DNA of 64,000 nt from Pseudisothecium myosuroides (GCA_951799445.1 OX637293.1:18414001-18478000), one strand, 5' to 3'; shown: positions 34,990 to 47,207, counted from the first letter of the stretch. A program made the numbers and translations. The notes: generated by a model not told the origin, from the letters alone.

Positions 34990-37900
34990 GTTTTGTTTTG
35001 CTGTGTTTTTTTCTTGCTGCAAGGGAAGAACAAGGGATTAATGACAATAACAATTAAGTGTTGTTTTAGTGAAATTAGGATATTTGCAGAGAGAGATCTT
35101 GCTAGCAACAGCAAAGATAGTGCTGACAAGAATTATTGGAAGGATTTTTTTGAGAATCCAAATCACTGGTGGATTAATTGTCTGTTGGAGAAAAAAACTA
35201 AAAGCTCCTGATTTCAAACATAAGGTATCAAAGAAAACCCTATGAATTAATAACTGCTTTTTGCCAAGATGGATGAGGTTGAAATTTGAGAGCTAGGTTT
35301 AGAGCAAAGATTCCTAGTTTATTTCTATTAGTAATGAAACTATTGTAGGTAAAAGGTTTTATAAGGAAATCGACTTATTGTTTTGTAGTCGAACATAACG
35401 TACTTGTATTTGACTTGATTACAAAACCTCATGAATAAAGTGATGTTATATTTCAATGTGTTTAATTCGTGCATGTATGACAAGGTTATCAACAAATTTT
35501 ATGCACGACTGATTATCACTAAGTAAAATTATAGGTTGAGTACACTATAATCGAGACTATAATCCAAATTTGTTTAAGAGTCTTTTAAAATAAACAATAT
35601 TTTTTGCGGCATTCGTAAGCACGCAATATTCAGATTTTGTGCTTAACAACAACACAGTAGGTTGTAGTTTACTTGGCCAATAGATGCATGATTTGCCTAA
35701 TTTGTGAACAATTTTAGATGTTGATTGTCTTAGGTCTAAATTGCGCTTCTAGTCGACGTCAATGTAAGTGAGATAATCTTCATGATTTTTTGATCGTTAT
35801 GTGATGCTTGACATGTTATTGAATCATAATTTATATTTTTAGTTTCTTTGATCATTACTTTTAAAACTCACTTCTAAAAGACGTCGTGCACAATTTCTTC
35901 TTCTATATTTTTGTATTCACACTATAATTATATTATTATTTTCTAAAATGAATTTTCTTAAACATTTTAGATTAAAGATTGTAAATTTGATATATTCATT
36001 TTAATTTGCGCATATAGGCTACGAATTGTCACCATAAGCAAGCTTTATATTCTTTGGGTTAGAAATCAATTGTTCTAGTCAAAGGAGCCCCAAATCCAAA
36101 GGGTGGAGGCCCATTGGAGCTTGTGACTCTGGCACTTATAAATGTGGATATTTCTAGCAATTCCATGGCAAAGAAAGACGAAGAAGATGACCTGATAATT
36201 AAGCATTGATGCAATCATGGATGCTTGTGATCGGCCTACAAATTCAACAGAAATGGCCACATGGTACTTATTTCAGTTGACAAAAAAATTAGAAGGGGAA
36301 GTAGCCTCTATGTTCATCGGAAAGCTTTGAGATTGGGTATAGTTTAGAATTGAGTTTGTCGAAGTTTGTTTGTAGTCCTTTGCATGAGGAGTTTTGTGAT
36401 TGTGCTTACAATGTTAGTAAACTAAAGACACCATGGCACAAAATTGTCTTCATTAATCTGAGCTCTGATTCAAATGAATCGGTTGACATAGAGTCTTCAT
36501 AGAGTGTAGTTACTTGTCTTTATTTTCTATTCCATAGATATATTTATAAAATTGTCACTGCGTTGGTTGACGTTGTGTATGTATTTATTACATATATTTT
36601 TTCATTTTGGTTCATGTTGTTTGAAGCATAACAATATCTTTATGTAAATGAATTGTAATTTGGATGATGTTATATATATTCCAATAGACTCATTTGTAAC
36701 ATATTGCGATTTGTATTCTTTTTTTTAGATGGACATATCGCACTTGAATGAAACATAGGTGGAGAGAGTACTAAAAACTCTGGATACTAGTGAAGAAACT
36801 CAATCAAATATAGGAGGTGAAGAAGTGGTAGAGTTTATGCAAGAAAATGTGAAGGAAAACAAGGAGAAAGAGTTGTTGGAAGATAAGTTCCGTCAACTTC
36901 AAAAGGTAGACTATATTGCCACAATTGCTATATTGAGAATGAAGCCGAGGAAGTTGTTTTGGCTTCAGATTCACTTGTGTCAGCTTGTTGCAATACTCAT
37001 AGTGAGACCAACACTATCATGCGACATCAAGAAACTGAAGACTGAATTCATGTTTGGGTACCGTGAAGGAGCGATAGTTTTTTACATGTTCCTTATTGAT
37101 GAGGCTAGGGAGACATTGCATTTCACAAACGATAATATCAATCACTTAAATTTGATCTGGAGGGAGAGAAACGATGCCTTCAATGAGTTCGTCTAGTCTG
37201 AGCCTTCGTTGCAATTTTTGAATAACTTGAAATTTTTTATTTGCAACAGTAATCACCGACTCCAAGCATGGATGGTCTATATTTCAAAAGTTGAATTGAC
37301 AAACCCAAATTTTTACTATCACGTGGACTATATCGTATTGAATACAAAAGAAAGAAAGAAAGGAGTTAGTCATACAAGTCATGTATGACATAAACTAGTA
37401 AGTACCCGCTTATAATCATGGTATGTATTTCTGAGTTTTTTGTATTCATGTCAAATTTCTTGTGGTGCATTTTGTTTGTAAATAACTAATCCAAACTATT
37501 GTATAATATGAAAAACGATGGAGGACTCTTATGTAAAAATGAATTTAATACATGATTTATACCGGGTTTAAAAGTACAGTCTTCTTTCAAAGGAGAAGTT
37601 CAATAAAATATTGAGACTTACGAAAGTCAAATAATGCGTTGCTAAATTGATCAAAAAACGGTATTCAATGTTTCAAAAAATCTTTATTTCATTCTTTTTT
37701 CAGATGAGTTTCATGTGCTGTTATTCTATATTTTGAACACAGTGCTCTATAATCTACTATTTTGATTTGCATATATTTTGTATTTCATAAGCTATTGGTA
37801 TTTTTCAGCAAGAGATTGCTCAAGGTGCAGATGCTGCGGTAAAAAAGTATTACAACACAACAAAGTTTGAATACAAGACTCCTCAAGGCGTTGTTGATGT

Positions 37901-40900
37901 CATGAGTATCAGAATTAAAGAGAAGAACGTAAAGTTGTGCTTGAAGATGGGTAAATTGTTGTTAGTTGCACATCTGGGGAATAGGGCCAGATTCCTTCAA
38001 AAAGTAAGTACCGTTTTCAAAAAAATGATGACATGTCTTTGTTGCATTGTGGATTTGATTATTTGTATAAACGCATTTTTTTTTTGCTGTTGCAAGTGGA
38101 AAAGCTCTGGAGCTCAAACAAGGTTCTTGAAATAGTAGCAACATGTGAGACAATATCTTTTCACAAGGTCAAATTCCTATAGTGATGAAATTCTTCGTTT
38201 TCATCTCGTAAAGCCCACAAGTTTTTGCCGAGGCCCGTTTTTAAGACACTTTTTGGACCATTCTTGAATAAATGTGTTTGATATGTGCGGGTAAATGACA
38301 ATAAGGCATTATTTATAAAACTTATAATTTGATGAAATTCAAAGTCAAGTATATCACTTAATAAAACCACAAAGTCTAATAGGTGTGTTGCTTTGATGGA
38401 TTGAAAATGCTGCTGTGAAATATTTTGATGATGTTGTGAAACAAGATAACATTTTGAAAAACTATAGAGCCCTACAGCAACCAAAGTTTTTAGTAGAGTA
38501 CGTCGAAGGATAGTGGAGGAAGATTTGGGATCAGGATTTTGGGCCGTATTTGAAAGGCACCAATTATTTAAAAATGGAGACTCCTTTATGACATTTGAAG
38601 GATCAAATCTAGTAGTTCAAAAGGTTCTTTTTCAGTACATAAATACGCATGAGCACAACTCTATTCTTAGTGTTTAAATGGTCCTTATTTTTGTGACTTC
38701 ATATTTATTGGACTTGTACTTTGATAGATTCAAATTATTAATTTTGTTTAAAGAAAACCAAAATTGGAAGTACCTTGAGGTACTTTTACAACCTCCATCG
38801 CATCCAATGGAAGTTACATAGGTACTTTGAGGTACCCCCACTTTTGAATCTCTATTCTATTCCCATTTTTTTTTACTTTCTTAGATTTAGTGATGATTCT
38901 TAGAGATTATTGATGTGGATTGTAAGATGCAATACTTTCCATTGTTATTTGAATTCATGGCTTTTTTTTTTATAAATTATAATATAGATATTTTTGTGAC
39001 TCCAAATTTTCATTTTCAAAATTTCTTGTAATGAGTGGTTTGTTTTTGCACTGTAGTCACTTTCAGCTTGAGCTTGAAGCCAAATGTGCAATTGCTAGGA
39101 ACAAACTCCCTCCATTCTTGTCCAGATGGTTGGACTGCAGTTCAGGATTCTGCACATATACTCCAAGCCAGATGCGAAACTTTACGACAGCTTATTTTAG
39201 TGGTGGTGGTTGATTTTTGAATGGTCACAGCACTTTCATTCATCCGTTGGGGATGCATCTACGGGTACCTTTGGAAGGCTAAGGTGTTATTGACTTAGAG
39301 GTGAATGAATTTGCAAATTTGACTGATAAGTAGAAAAGGAGGGCCATTGTGAAGAAGGAGGCTAATGATAAGAAAAAATAATCCCACCTCATCAATATGG
39401 TGATCACAAAGGAGGAAAAAAAGCGGAACGTTTGGAGAAATTGGCAGAGAATGAAAAGAAGGAGGAAGAGAAGACAAAGTTAACCCCTAAAGGACCAAGC
39501 TGCGTTTTTTGGCAACATAGCGATTTTGGGCAGCTCACTGCGAATGGAGTTTTTAATTATTTTCTTTGAAAATTTTACACAACATGTGCCTGAGGAGTAG
39601 CTTTAAGGCCCAACAATTTTCATAACTTTTGACTACATAGATAAAAAGTTATTGCATGATATGTGATTTTCTTTGAACTTTGGGCAGCCCGGGCAGCTCT
39701 GAAAATTTCTTTAAAAATGACTTTTAAAAAACATAAAAATTTGAAATTGGTTCTTTAGATTTATATAGGCTTGGGAAGCTTTGAATCATTCAATTCCAAT
39801 AATTGAGTCAAAAGTTATGAGGAGTTTAAGTTTGAGGGTAGGCATGGAGTCTTTGAAAATCATAACTACCCGCAAACTTAAATTCCTCATAACTATTGAC
39901 TCAATTATTGGAATTGAATGATTCAAAGCTTCCCAAGCTTATATAAATCTAAAGAACCAATTTCCAATTTTTATTTTTCTTAAAAGTCATTTTTAAAGAA
40001 ATTTTCAGAGCTGCCCGGGCTGCCCAAAGTTCAAAGAAAATCACATATCATGCAATAACTTTTTACCTATGTAGTCAAAAGTTATGAAAATTGTTGGGCC
40101 ATAAAGCTACTCCTTGGGCATATGTTGTGTAAAATTTTCAAAGAAAATAATTAAAAACTCCATTCGTAGTGAGCTGCCCAAAATCGCTATGTTGCCAAAA
40201 AACGCAGCTTTTTCCTTTAGGGGTTAAAAGGCAAGAAGAAGGACGATGGAGGTGGTCCAATTCCAATATCTTTGATGATAGATGAAAGCTCTGATATGCA
40301 AATGGGATTTCAGAATGGTGTGAAGAAGAAGATCTTATTGCAATTGACTGAAGACATCATCACGCACAGGACCTAGGTGATTATTTTGAGTGAGGATGAT
40401 GCAAACAACATGAAGGATTTAATCTTAAATTTTTCTAATGAGGACCTGATCAAGAGTATAGACAACGATCCACCAAATTGCTTCACGAAGGTGCTCGAGT
40501 TCTTGAGGAAGGTAAATTTATCTGAATTAAAAGTGAACATCATGTATGAGCATAATGACATGAATGTTATTTGGATAGATGATTAATTCATTGAAGCACT
40601 GTACATTTGCAGCTGTCGACAGGAAAGCCTTGCTTGTATGGGAGTGTTAGGGTGTAGTCAACTTATTTTCAAGAGTGGACTTCATGATTTCTGATTGCCC
40701 AGACAATTTGCCCATGCTGAAAGTGTTTTTTCCTAAACATGAGGTGCCCACATAAGACGCGGACAAAGGGCTTGAGGTTCTTCAATTGACATGTGCTTTT
40801 GCTGAAAAGCATTTGCAAGACAATAGATGCATGATTATTTTTTATTTGTAGTGCATAGATTCCAAAAATAATACTGCAAAAACGTATGAAATGTATCCAA

Positions 40901-41990
40901 TGATGAAGTTTAAGGAGTTGATCGGCAGGAGCTGTCTCCCCTTGACATCCACTATTAATGCTTCTACCACGATAAATATTCTATTTAAAAAAAATTGAAT
41001 CGTTAGTTACTAATGCCTCTTGCTCTCTTCATTTCTGATATACATTTGTTTTGAATACCTACAGACAATGAAGTTCGGTGTTGGCAAATGTTCTTATAAA
41101 GGATTTTGGTGATGATGCAAAATCAAATATCTCTTTCAAACGTACAATGGCAATGAAAAGGCAAGTGTTGACCTGGTTTGGAACGACATATTCAATAATT
41201 ACACTTTTGATGAAAACACAACAATGAATAGTGATACATCGTGGTGAACGGATCGCAAAAAGAATCCTCAATTTTTACAGATGCTCATTGAAGGCACAAT
41301 TGTCGAAGGAGGTTTGGTAATAGATTGCAGTGCATCTACATATTAGTCTTCAGTTTTATTATTGAGTATGTGAATTAATTTTTACGAAATGAATCATTGA
41401 ACTAAAGTATTTAAATTTGTTCATTTCAAGTGCATTGATTATTGCTTGTTGTCGATTGAGTCGTCACATTGTGGCTTTGGAGGAAAACAAAAACATTTTT
41501 AATGCCCTCCTCAAATCCATGAAGAAAGATGCTCCAACTATAGTGACAACACAACTGGCACCGGCAATTGTTGCATCACAAGATCTTGAATTGGCGCCCA
41601 CGGTGGCTAAATAATTTGCTAAAAAAACTAAATTCAATCAGTAGGTTTGCATTTTTTTCTCATTTTTTGGTTTGGTATTATTTATGCTTCACAAATCTAA
41701 CATTGTATCATATACGTTTGGAGTCGTACAAGATTGATGGTAGCAAATGCGATGATGAAGAAAAGAAGTCTTCACTTCAGTCCGGAGAAGACTTTGGATC
41801 TTTTGATGTATGCCCAATAGCTGGCTTCGGTGTTTGCGGATTTTGGCTGCCAAAAATTTAAACGCAAAAAAATAACTAAGCTTTGAATATTGTAGATTTT
41901 ATAAATAGATCAGCGTCTAAGGATAGAGAGACTTCTGAGTCATTTATTGTGGAAGATTCCGCGACCGAGTTCACTACGATTTAGACTCAC
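34990..41990 (+). pseudogene. Broken multi-exon gene: OSB-like PDF motif, ParB-like motif and DNA amino-methyltransferase
   Basis: Exon-like blocks with plausible GT-AG borders line up on the plus strand. Block 1 (35023-35225): YWKDFFENPNHWW then, after a frameshift, KAPDFKHK, as in OSB single-strand-DNA-binding proteins. Block 2 (36729-37390): MFGYREGAIVFYM and ICNSNHRLQAWM, which resembles the GNHR/DGHHR core of ParB-like domains, with a TAG at 37194. Block 3 (37810-38002): ADAAVKKYYNTTKFEYKTPQG. Blocks at 38099-38200 and 38400-38590 follow. A lysine-rich linker (39330-40510) is split by a TTAA element. Block 5 (40611-40960): FMISDCPDNLPM, like motif IV, and CAFAEKHLQDNRCMIIF. Block 6 (41150-41600): RKKNPQFLQMLIEGTIVEGG, VIDCSAST (motif I-like) and RHIVALEENKNIF. 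The order IV then I fits beta-class N4/N6 methyltransferases. Multiple stops and frameshifts make it inactive. The assignment rests on motif memory, not a search. Confidence 0.55.
39480..40227. mobile_element. Palindromic TTAA MITE (748 bp) inserted in an exon of the broken gene
   Basis: Both ends are TTAA + CCCCTAAAGGA (right end reverse-complemented, with CCCCTAAAGGAAAAAGCTGCG against CCCCTAAAGGACCAAGCTGCG). The two arms, about 39484-39838 and 39868-40223, are nearly identical inverted copies around a ~30-bp centre, so the whole element can fold into one long hairpin. TTAA on both sides is the signature of piggyBac-type insertion. Removing one TTAA and the element joins the flanking codons in frame (EKTK-L-KGKKKDD). 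No coding capacity. Confidence 0.88.
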
Positions 41991-42119
41991 AAGATTGATA
42001 TATCTTATGAGTTATTGTATTGTGTGTTGATTTTGATTATCATTGGATTATTTTGTCAACTTGCTTTGAAGAATAAATCCATAGAAGCACTACCATTTTG
42101 GACATTTTGTCATACAAAT

Positions 42120-42379
42120 GTAAGCTTGTGAAGTGCAGCTGCCTTGTTTTTTGGTGGACCAAAAAAAGGATTTTTGTGAATTTGAAAGCTCATATTTTGC
42201 AATCCACGCGGTGGAATTTTTTGAATTTTTTTCCACATGTTCTCAAGTTAACAATCTACAAGATTCTATGGTTACATGTGTTCAAAAGTGTCATTTTTCT
42301 AAAATTTGATAGTTGTTTTAGAAATGGCAGTTTTGGAGTGTTTTTGGTGAAAACATAATTGTGGAACTTTAAGGGTTAA
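42120..42379 (-). mobile_element. Degraded reverse copy of the 57 kb TTAA element
   Basis: Read on the minus strand from TTAA at 42376-42379, this begins CCCTTAAAGTTCC and then follows the left half of the 57355 element: CCAAAAACACTCCAAAACTG against CCAAAAAACACTCAAAATTG, and a shared GCAATCCACGCGG / GCAATCTGTGCGG word further in. The inner boundary is approximate and no second terminus was found. Confidence 0.6.
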
Positions 42380-43116
42380 AGGAGACATTTTAGTCAAAAC
42401 TGCAACCAACAATAAATTTGATAGCCAATTTGCAACTTCCTCCATATTGGAATTAGCATCCATTTACTAGTCAGTTTGTAATATGATACTCCCAATAATC
42501 CTTCAAAATCCTTTCATTCTATTTTTTACTTTAATACTAAGGTAACTACACCCAATTTCGACCCCTTCCTAAACTGACCCCTACAGATTCTTGCCTAAAA
42601 TGTACTCCCACTGTTCATAAGAGTCTAGAGTCGATTTTAAAAAGACCTATTTTCAGCACTTTAAATATTCATAGTTTATTCACACGGTGTCCAGTAAATG
42701 CATTCTCAAAGAATCTAGAATCCCCTTTGGACTACCAACAAGACCCCATAAAAAAATTTCCAGTATAATAATGAGAACCATGCTAAAATCAGTTGAATTG
42801 CTTAAACGGTCAATTTTAGGTGTAGTTACCTTACTCACAAGGTAGCCAAAGTTGATGCCTGCCTGTCTTGAAGGTCGCATATTGCACTAAATTCCATAAA
42901 CTAGTTTTGAGATCACTGCAATGAACGGGGAACACCAGCATTTAGTTACAAGTCAGCCGGTTGAAATCTAGAATTGCCTAATTGAGTTTAAAATCTTCAA
43001 AAAAAATCCAATCATTCAAGAGGAAAGTAAGAAAATATTCTCTATTTTATTAAGGCCTACCCGAGAGTATGCTCCAAACAACCAGTTGGTCCACAAAAAT
43101 GTAGGATCTTAGCCGG
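42380..43116. other. Intergenic DNA without a recognised feature
   Basis: No gene or clear repeat seen; short frames only. Confidence 0.35.
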
Positions 43117-43405
43117 TTAAGGTAGGAGGCTGTAAAACGGAGTGGGCTTTAAAAGCGAACATGACTCAGAGGTACATTTTGCTTTCTTGAATGTACCACC
43201 TATGCACATTTCAGGAGGTGCGCGCTTTTGATGACCACTTTTTTCCAACTTCAAAAATTTGTAACTAATTCTAGAAAGTTCCAAAAAATATGAAACGACT
43301 TGAGTTAGATGCCAAATCCTCTTGGATTTCAAGGAAAATTCATTCACTTAAAAATATTTTCAGTTTCAGCTCTTAAATGAGCGATTTCAGGACCTCCTAC
43401 CTTAA
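43117..43405. mobile_element. MITE with TTAA-GGTAGGAGG inverted ends (289 bp)
   Basis: TTAAGGTAGGAGG at 43117-43129 is mirrored by CCTCCTACCTTAA ending at 43405. The interior matches the fragment at 3473-3664. If TTAA is the duplicated target, this is a second TTAA-inserting family with a GG start; if only TA is duplicated it would be another superfamily. It lies 446 bp upstream of the start of the next gene. Confidence 0.7.
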
Positions 43406-43773
43406 GCTAAAATTTCTCCCCGGACTGTGGATCACTGCTGCGTTGAATTGAAGATGCCCTTGACGTGACAACCGATGAATGAATTCACTAATGTTTTTCA
43501 TCCATCCGTCGGCCCCAGTGACGCGAACTGAAGGCGCGGGGAGCGCAGCCGAATACAAACTAGCCACAGCGACTGGGCCAGCAGAAGATACTTCGCAACT
43601 GAAGCTCGCGTGTTTCGGCCCCGCTCCGTGTGCTGTTGTCGCTGTTTTCCAAACTCCCTTGGAGTGTCCTCATGCAGCGCCACGCTTCTCCTCCCGTCCT
43701 CTCCCGATCTTAACTTAGGTTTTCCCGAACACATTTTCGCAGCAGTAGCGACACAAACAACCAGACCGAGTAA

Positions 43774-43826
43774 CAGAGAGAGAGAGAGAGTGTGAGAGTG
43801 TGAGAGTGAGAGAGAGAGTGTGAGAT
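43774..43826. repeat. GA-rich microsatellite in the 5' leader
   Basis: Runs of AGAGAGAGAG alternate with GTGTGAGAGT units directly upstream of the start codon at 43852. GA-repeats in plant 5' leaders can bind BBR/BPC factors; here that is inference. Confidence 0.8.
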
Positions 43827-43851
43827 TCATAACTTCAAGCTCGGTTGCAGG

Positions 43852-46474
43852 ATGCAGGGGCAGCAGCAAGGGCGTTCCAGCAGGTCGGGCGGTGGCAGAG
43901 GAGGAGGAGGCGGAGGGTACCAGTACCGCCATGGCTACCAACCCTACGTGGGAGCTGCAGGAGGCGGATGGCAGCAGCCTTATGGCGCTGCTGGCTACTT
44001 ACCTCACGGGATGCACGGAGGCGGAGGATGGCAGCAACCCTATGGCGCTCGCGGATTGCCGAGAGGGGGCGGCATTTTGCCGCTTGGAGTGCAAGGCGCC
44101 GGGATCTTGAAGCGGCCGACGGGCGGGCCGCAGGGGCCGTTGTTGCATGGGCGCGGGCATCAGCATCGCGGCGGGCGGGGAGGTCGAGGCGGTCGGGGTG
44201 CGTCACACTCTCTCGAGAAATCTCTCCCGTCGTTAAAGACTTGAAACAGTTCCGCTGCTGCTGCTGCGTTGCGTGGTTGCGTGGTTGCCTGCCGTCTTTC
44301 GTTGCGTCGGATTTCGTTGCATCCGCGTTTGTTTGGGAGATTTGCATCCTCCTTCCCCCATGTTTCCTGGCGCTTTCTTAGGGTGTGAACAAACCTATCC
44401 ACAATACTAGGGTTAAGCCTTTTTGTGCAATGGCGTTCGTCTCTTCGATCGATAGTTGCCATGCCAGGATGCGTGTACGTAGTGTGCCGCCCGCTTCTCT
44501 GTTCTGTTTTTTTTCGAATTACGCCGAGTGTCCTCCTGTTGAAGGTTGAAGCTGTTCAACTCCTGGAAGGGTGAGATGAGAATTCTTGTAGCGATTTTAT
44601 TCGAAGTTGGCCATGACCGACGCTCTGTAGGGGTATCCCGTGCACCTTACTGAACACTACGAGAGGACGTGTGTTTTGAGCCCGAGCTTGTAACCCTAGA
44701 ACAGGATTCAAATGGGTGTGGATGTGGACGGGATTATTTTCCTGGTTCTGCGGGTTTATCCAGCTCCCAGGATTGTGACAGCGTTCGGTTCTAGTAAGTA
44801 TGGAGTTATGACTGGGCAGTTGCGGGAACTGAGAAGCAGCAAATGGAAGTTTTGTGAAGTAGACATCTTCTTCTGCTGAGTTTCTTGAACAGAAAACGAC
44901 GGTGAAAACGCCTCATGTGAGTTGCATCCGCTACGATCACCTCAGTCTAGGAACCTGAAGTCGTTCGTTGGCATACTACACTAGATTCCGGTGATCCTGG
45001 TTGGAGGATTTAATACTTCAAGGTCGACAACGATAGCAAATCGTTATCTGCTGTCTTGGAATTGCATTTGCTCGAAACGGAGAAGGCCATGGTTGAACTT
45101 GAACGGTGTTTCACCATTTGTTCCTTGATCGATGCTGCCGTCCGGTTCGTTTCAATGTTCTCTTTCTATTCCTTGCTTTGGATCGGAGGGTCCAAGGGTA
45201 GCATGAAATGATACTGCATCAAGAAGTCTGAAAGTTGGGCAGCAGGCTCAGGCTTACGCGGTAAGGGACTGGTCAGCTTCAGAGGAGTATCAGGAGGCCA
45301 TGTATGATGGTACCGTACTTTGATCTCTTTGGAGTATCTACGAGTGAAACCATGTATTCAGTGACTCTAGTTCAAAGCTTCCAGGTCACTGTTGCCAATC
45401 TTTGAGGGCTCTATGTTGAATGTGACTAGCTAATTATGATATGCCCTTTTGATGTTGCTTATTGATTCCATGCTAGCAAGTTATCGTGTTTTCGATTACC
45501 TTTCAATTGGTGGTTATTTTCATTTGTACGAACGATTGTCTCTTTATAAGCCCTGAGGTATATGCTGAATTGTCAGACTCGATTTTGAAAATATGCGGAT
45601 GGAGGCTTTTTTCTGTCCTATTTGCCTTGGAAGCGACTGTACTATCTCACTTTTAAATATCCCTGCAACTTTTCAGGACACTGTTGCCAATCATCTGGAA
45701 GTGCCTTTGCTGCCTGACGGTTGTCAGACAGGAATTGAATTTGAGATGCCATGTGTTTCTATGGCTGTAGGTGGTCGTGGTGGTCGTGGTCGTAATGGAC
45801 GTGACAAGGACCGGGACCAAACTCCATTGACAAAGGAAGCTCTCGATGCTGATTTAGATGAGGTACGGCAGCAGAAAAGTTAGATTAGCATTTGATCCTC
45901 GCGTATTTCATTCTTTAAATTAAGCGTACATTTTTCGATGAAGCCTTCTTGGTGCATTCGTTTGCAGTTTGGAATATTGAATTTCATTGATATTCAAAAT
46001 ATTGGTATGCTTTGCTGAACTGGCAGTGGCAAATGAGAGACAAGAAGCATGGCGGAACTTCTCTGGATGCAGAACTGGACGACTATTGGAAGAATAAGGA
46101 AGATGATGATCCCACTGATAAAGGTGAGTTTTGTAATTCCTGTAGTGTGCTTTTGTCACGATATAATAGTGAGATGATTGTTTTTCCATTTTCGCGTTCA
46201 CAAACTGTCTTTACTTTCGCAGAAAATATTTACTTTTGCGCTTTAACTGTTGCTTTTTTCTTGCATGTTGGAAGCCATTCGGTTTGATTTCATTTTCTTG
46301 TCCATTTAAACAGATGACGGGGAGTTGTTGGAGTCGGCACCGGCTGAACCACCGGCTGTCCTGAAGTCTGATACACCAAAAAGCACTAAATCTGCTGCCA
46401 AAAAATCGAATGGGGCAAGAGCTCTTGACCGTGGCAACGGAGAGGCTCCCGAGTCAGCAAACAACGGTGCCTGA
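43852..46474 (+). CDS. RGG protein with FOP/CHTOP-like C-terminus (mRNA export type)
   Basis: Four exons in phase: 43852-44197, 45771-45862, 46027-46123, 46314-46474, giving 231 residues. Exon 1 encodes a glycine/arginine/tyrosine-rich low-complexity region with a duplicated GGGWQQPYGA motif (about residues 37-65) and RGG boxes at the exon 1/2 junction. Exons 2 and 3 carry two copies of the FOP/THO4 C-terminal signature, LDADLDEW and LDAELDDYW, with the second followed by an acidic run. The C-terminus is lysine-rich. In animals CHTOP (Friend of PRMT1) joins the TREX complex through this duplicated motif and is arginine-methylated; ALY proteins carry one copy. There is no RRM. I infer a nuclear role in mRNA export or PRMT1 targeting. 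Intron 1 is long (1573 bp). Confidence 0.78.
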
Positions 46475-47207
46475 GCGAAGCTTGACTTGCATTTCTGCCA
46501 TTAGTAACTGGCACCATGTTGTGACTTGGAGAAGAGTATGTGGACAGTTGTTGCTATACATGGGCATGTTGATGATTTTTGCCAGGAAGTTTGCAGGCAA
46601 TGATAGCTGGATTGACACCCACAATTTCAATGGGGATATTCTCAGCCATTTTCTGTGGAGGTTGAATTCCAGTCCAGATTTAATTGTGTCTGCTGCAGCA
46701 GGTCTCAACGCCCGACTCTCAACAGTGACTTGACTCATACTCCGTAATATGGAGAAATACATAGAGTGATTACTCATTCTGTGCGAGGTTACAACGACTA
46801 CCTTTTAGCAACATTTTGGACCAACCTGGATTCCTGTTGGTGAAGTTTAGCTTGGAGCCCACTGCTTGTAGTTTATTTGGCAGGAGTTGGTCAGTCTTAT
46901 AGATCAGGGCTGTTCTTCAGGTTCTAAGAAGTTTTCTTGTGGATCAAGAAGCAAATCTCAATTGGTCCTCACAAGGGTGATAGGAAGTGTGCCGCCTAGT
47001 AATTGGCACATCTTCTGGAACCAATGTGGGAACCCGAGCTGTATCAATTGTTGAGGTTATTCCTGAACAAAGTATGCTTAACATGAATTTTGACATACAG
47101 TTGCAGAAGCGACCTTTGAACTAACTTTCTATTATTGAGGTATTGTATTTTTCATTGGTAGTCCTTGAGGCATTGGCTATAGTCTGCTTTTGGATTTAGG
47201 GCGCCAT
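46475..47207. other. 3' untranslated region and flank of the FOP-like gene
   Basis: No separate gene is recognised; the first few hundred bases are probably the 3' UTR. An overlapping frame (46410-46733) is a shadow of the last exon. Confidence 0.4.

Noticed and set aside
40840..40860. TTTGTAGTG as the right end of a CACTA element starting at 33038
   Set aside because: Only 6-7 bases fit, the adjacent bases do not mirror CACTACACC, and no 3-bp target copy is present.
43835..44381. Arginine-rich open frames on both strands (170 and 178 codons)
   Set aside because: They are alternate frames of the GC-rich exon 1 of the FOP-like gene, whose glycine-rich frame joins in phase to later exons.
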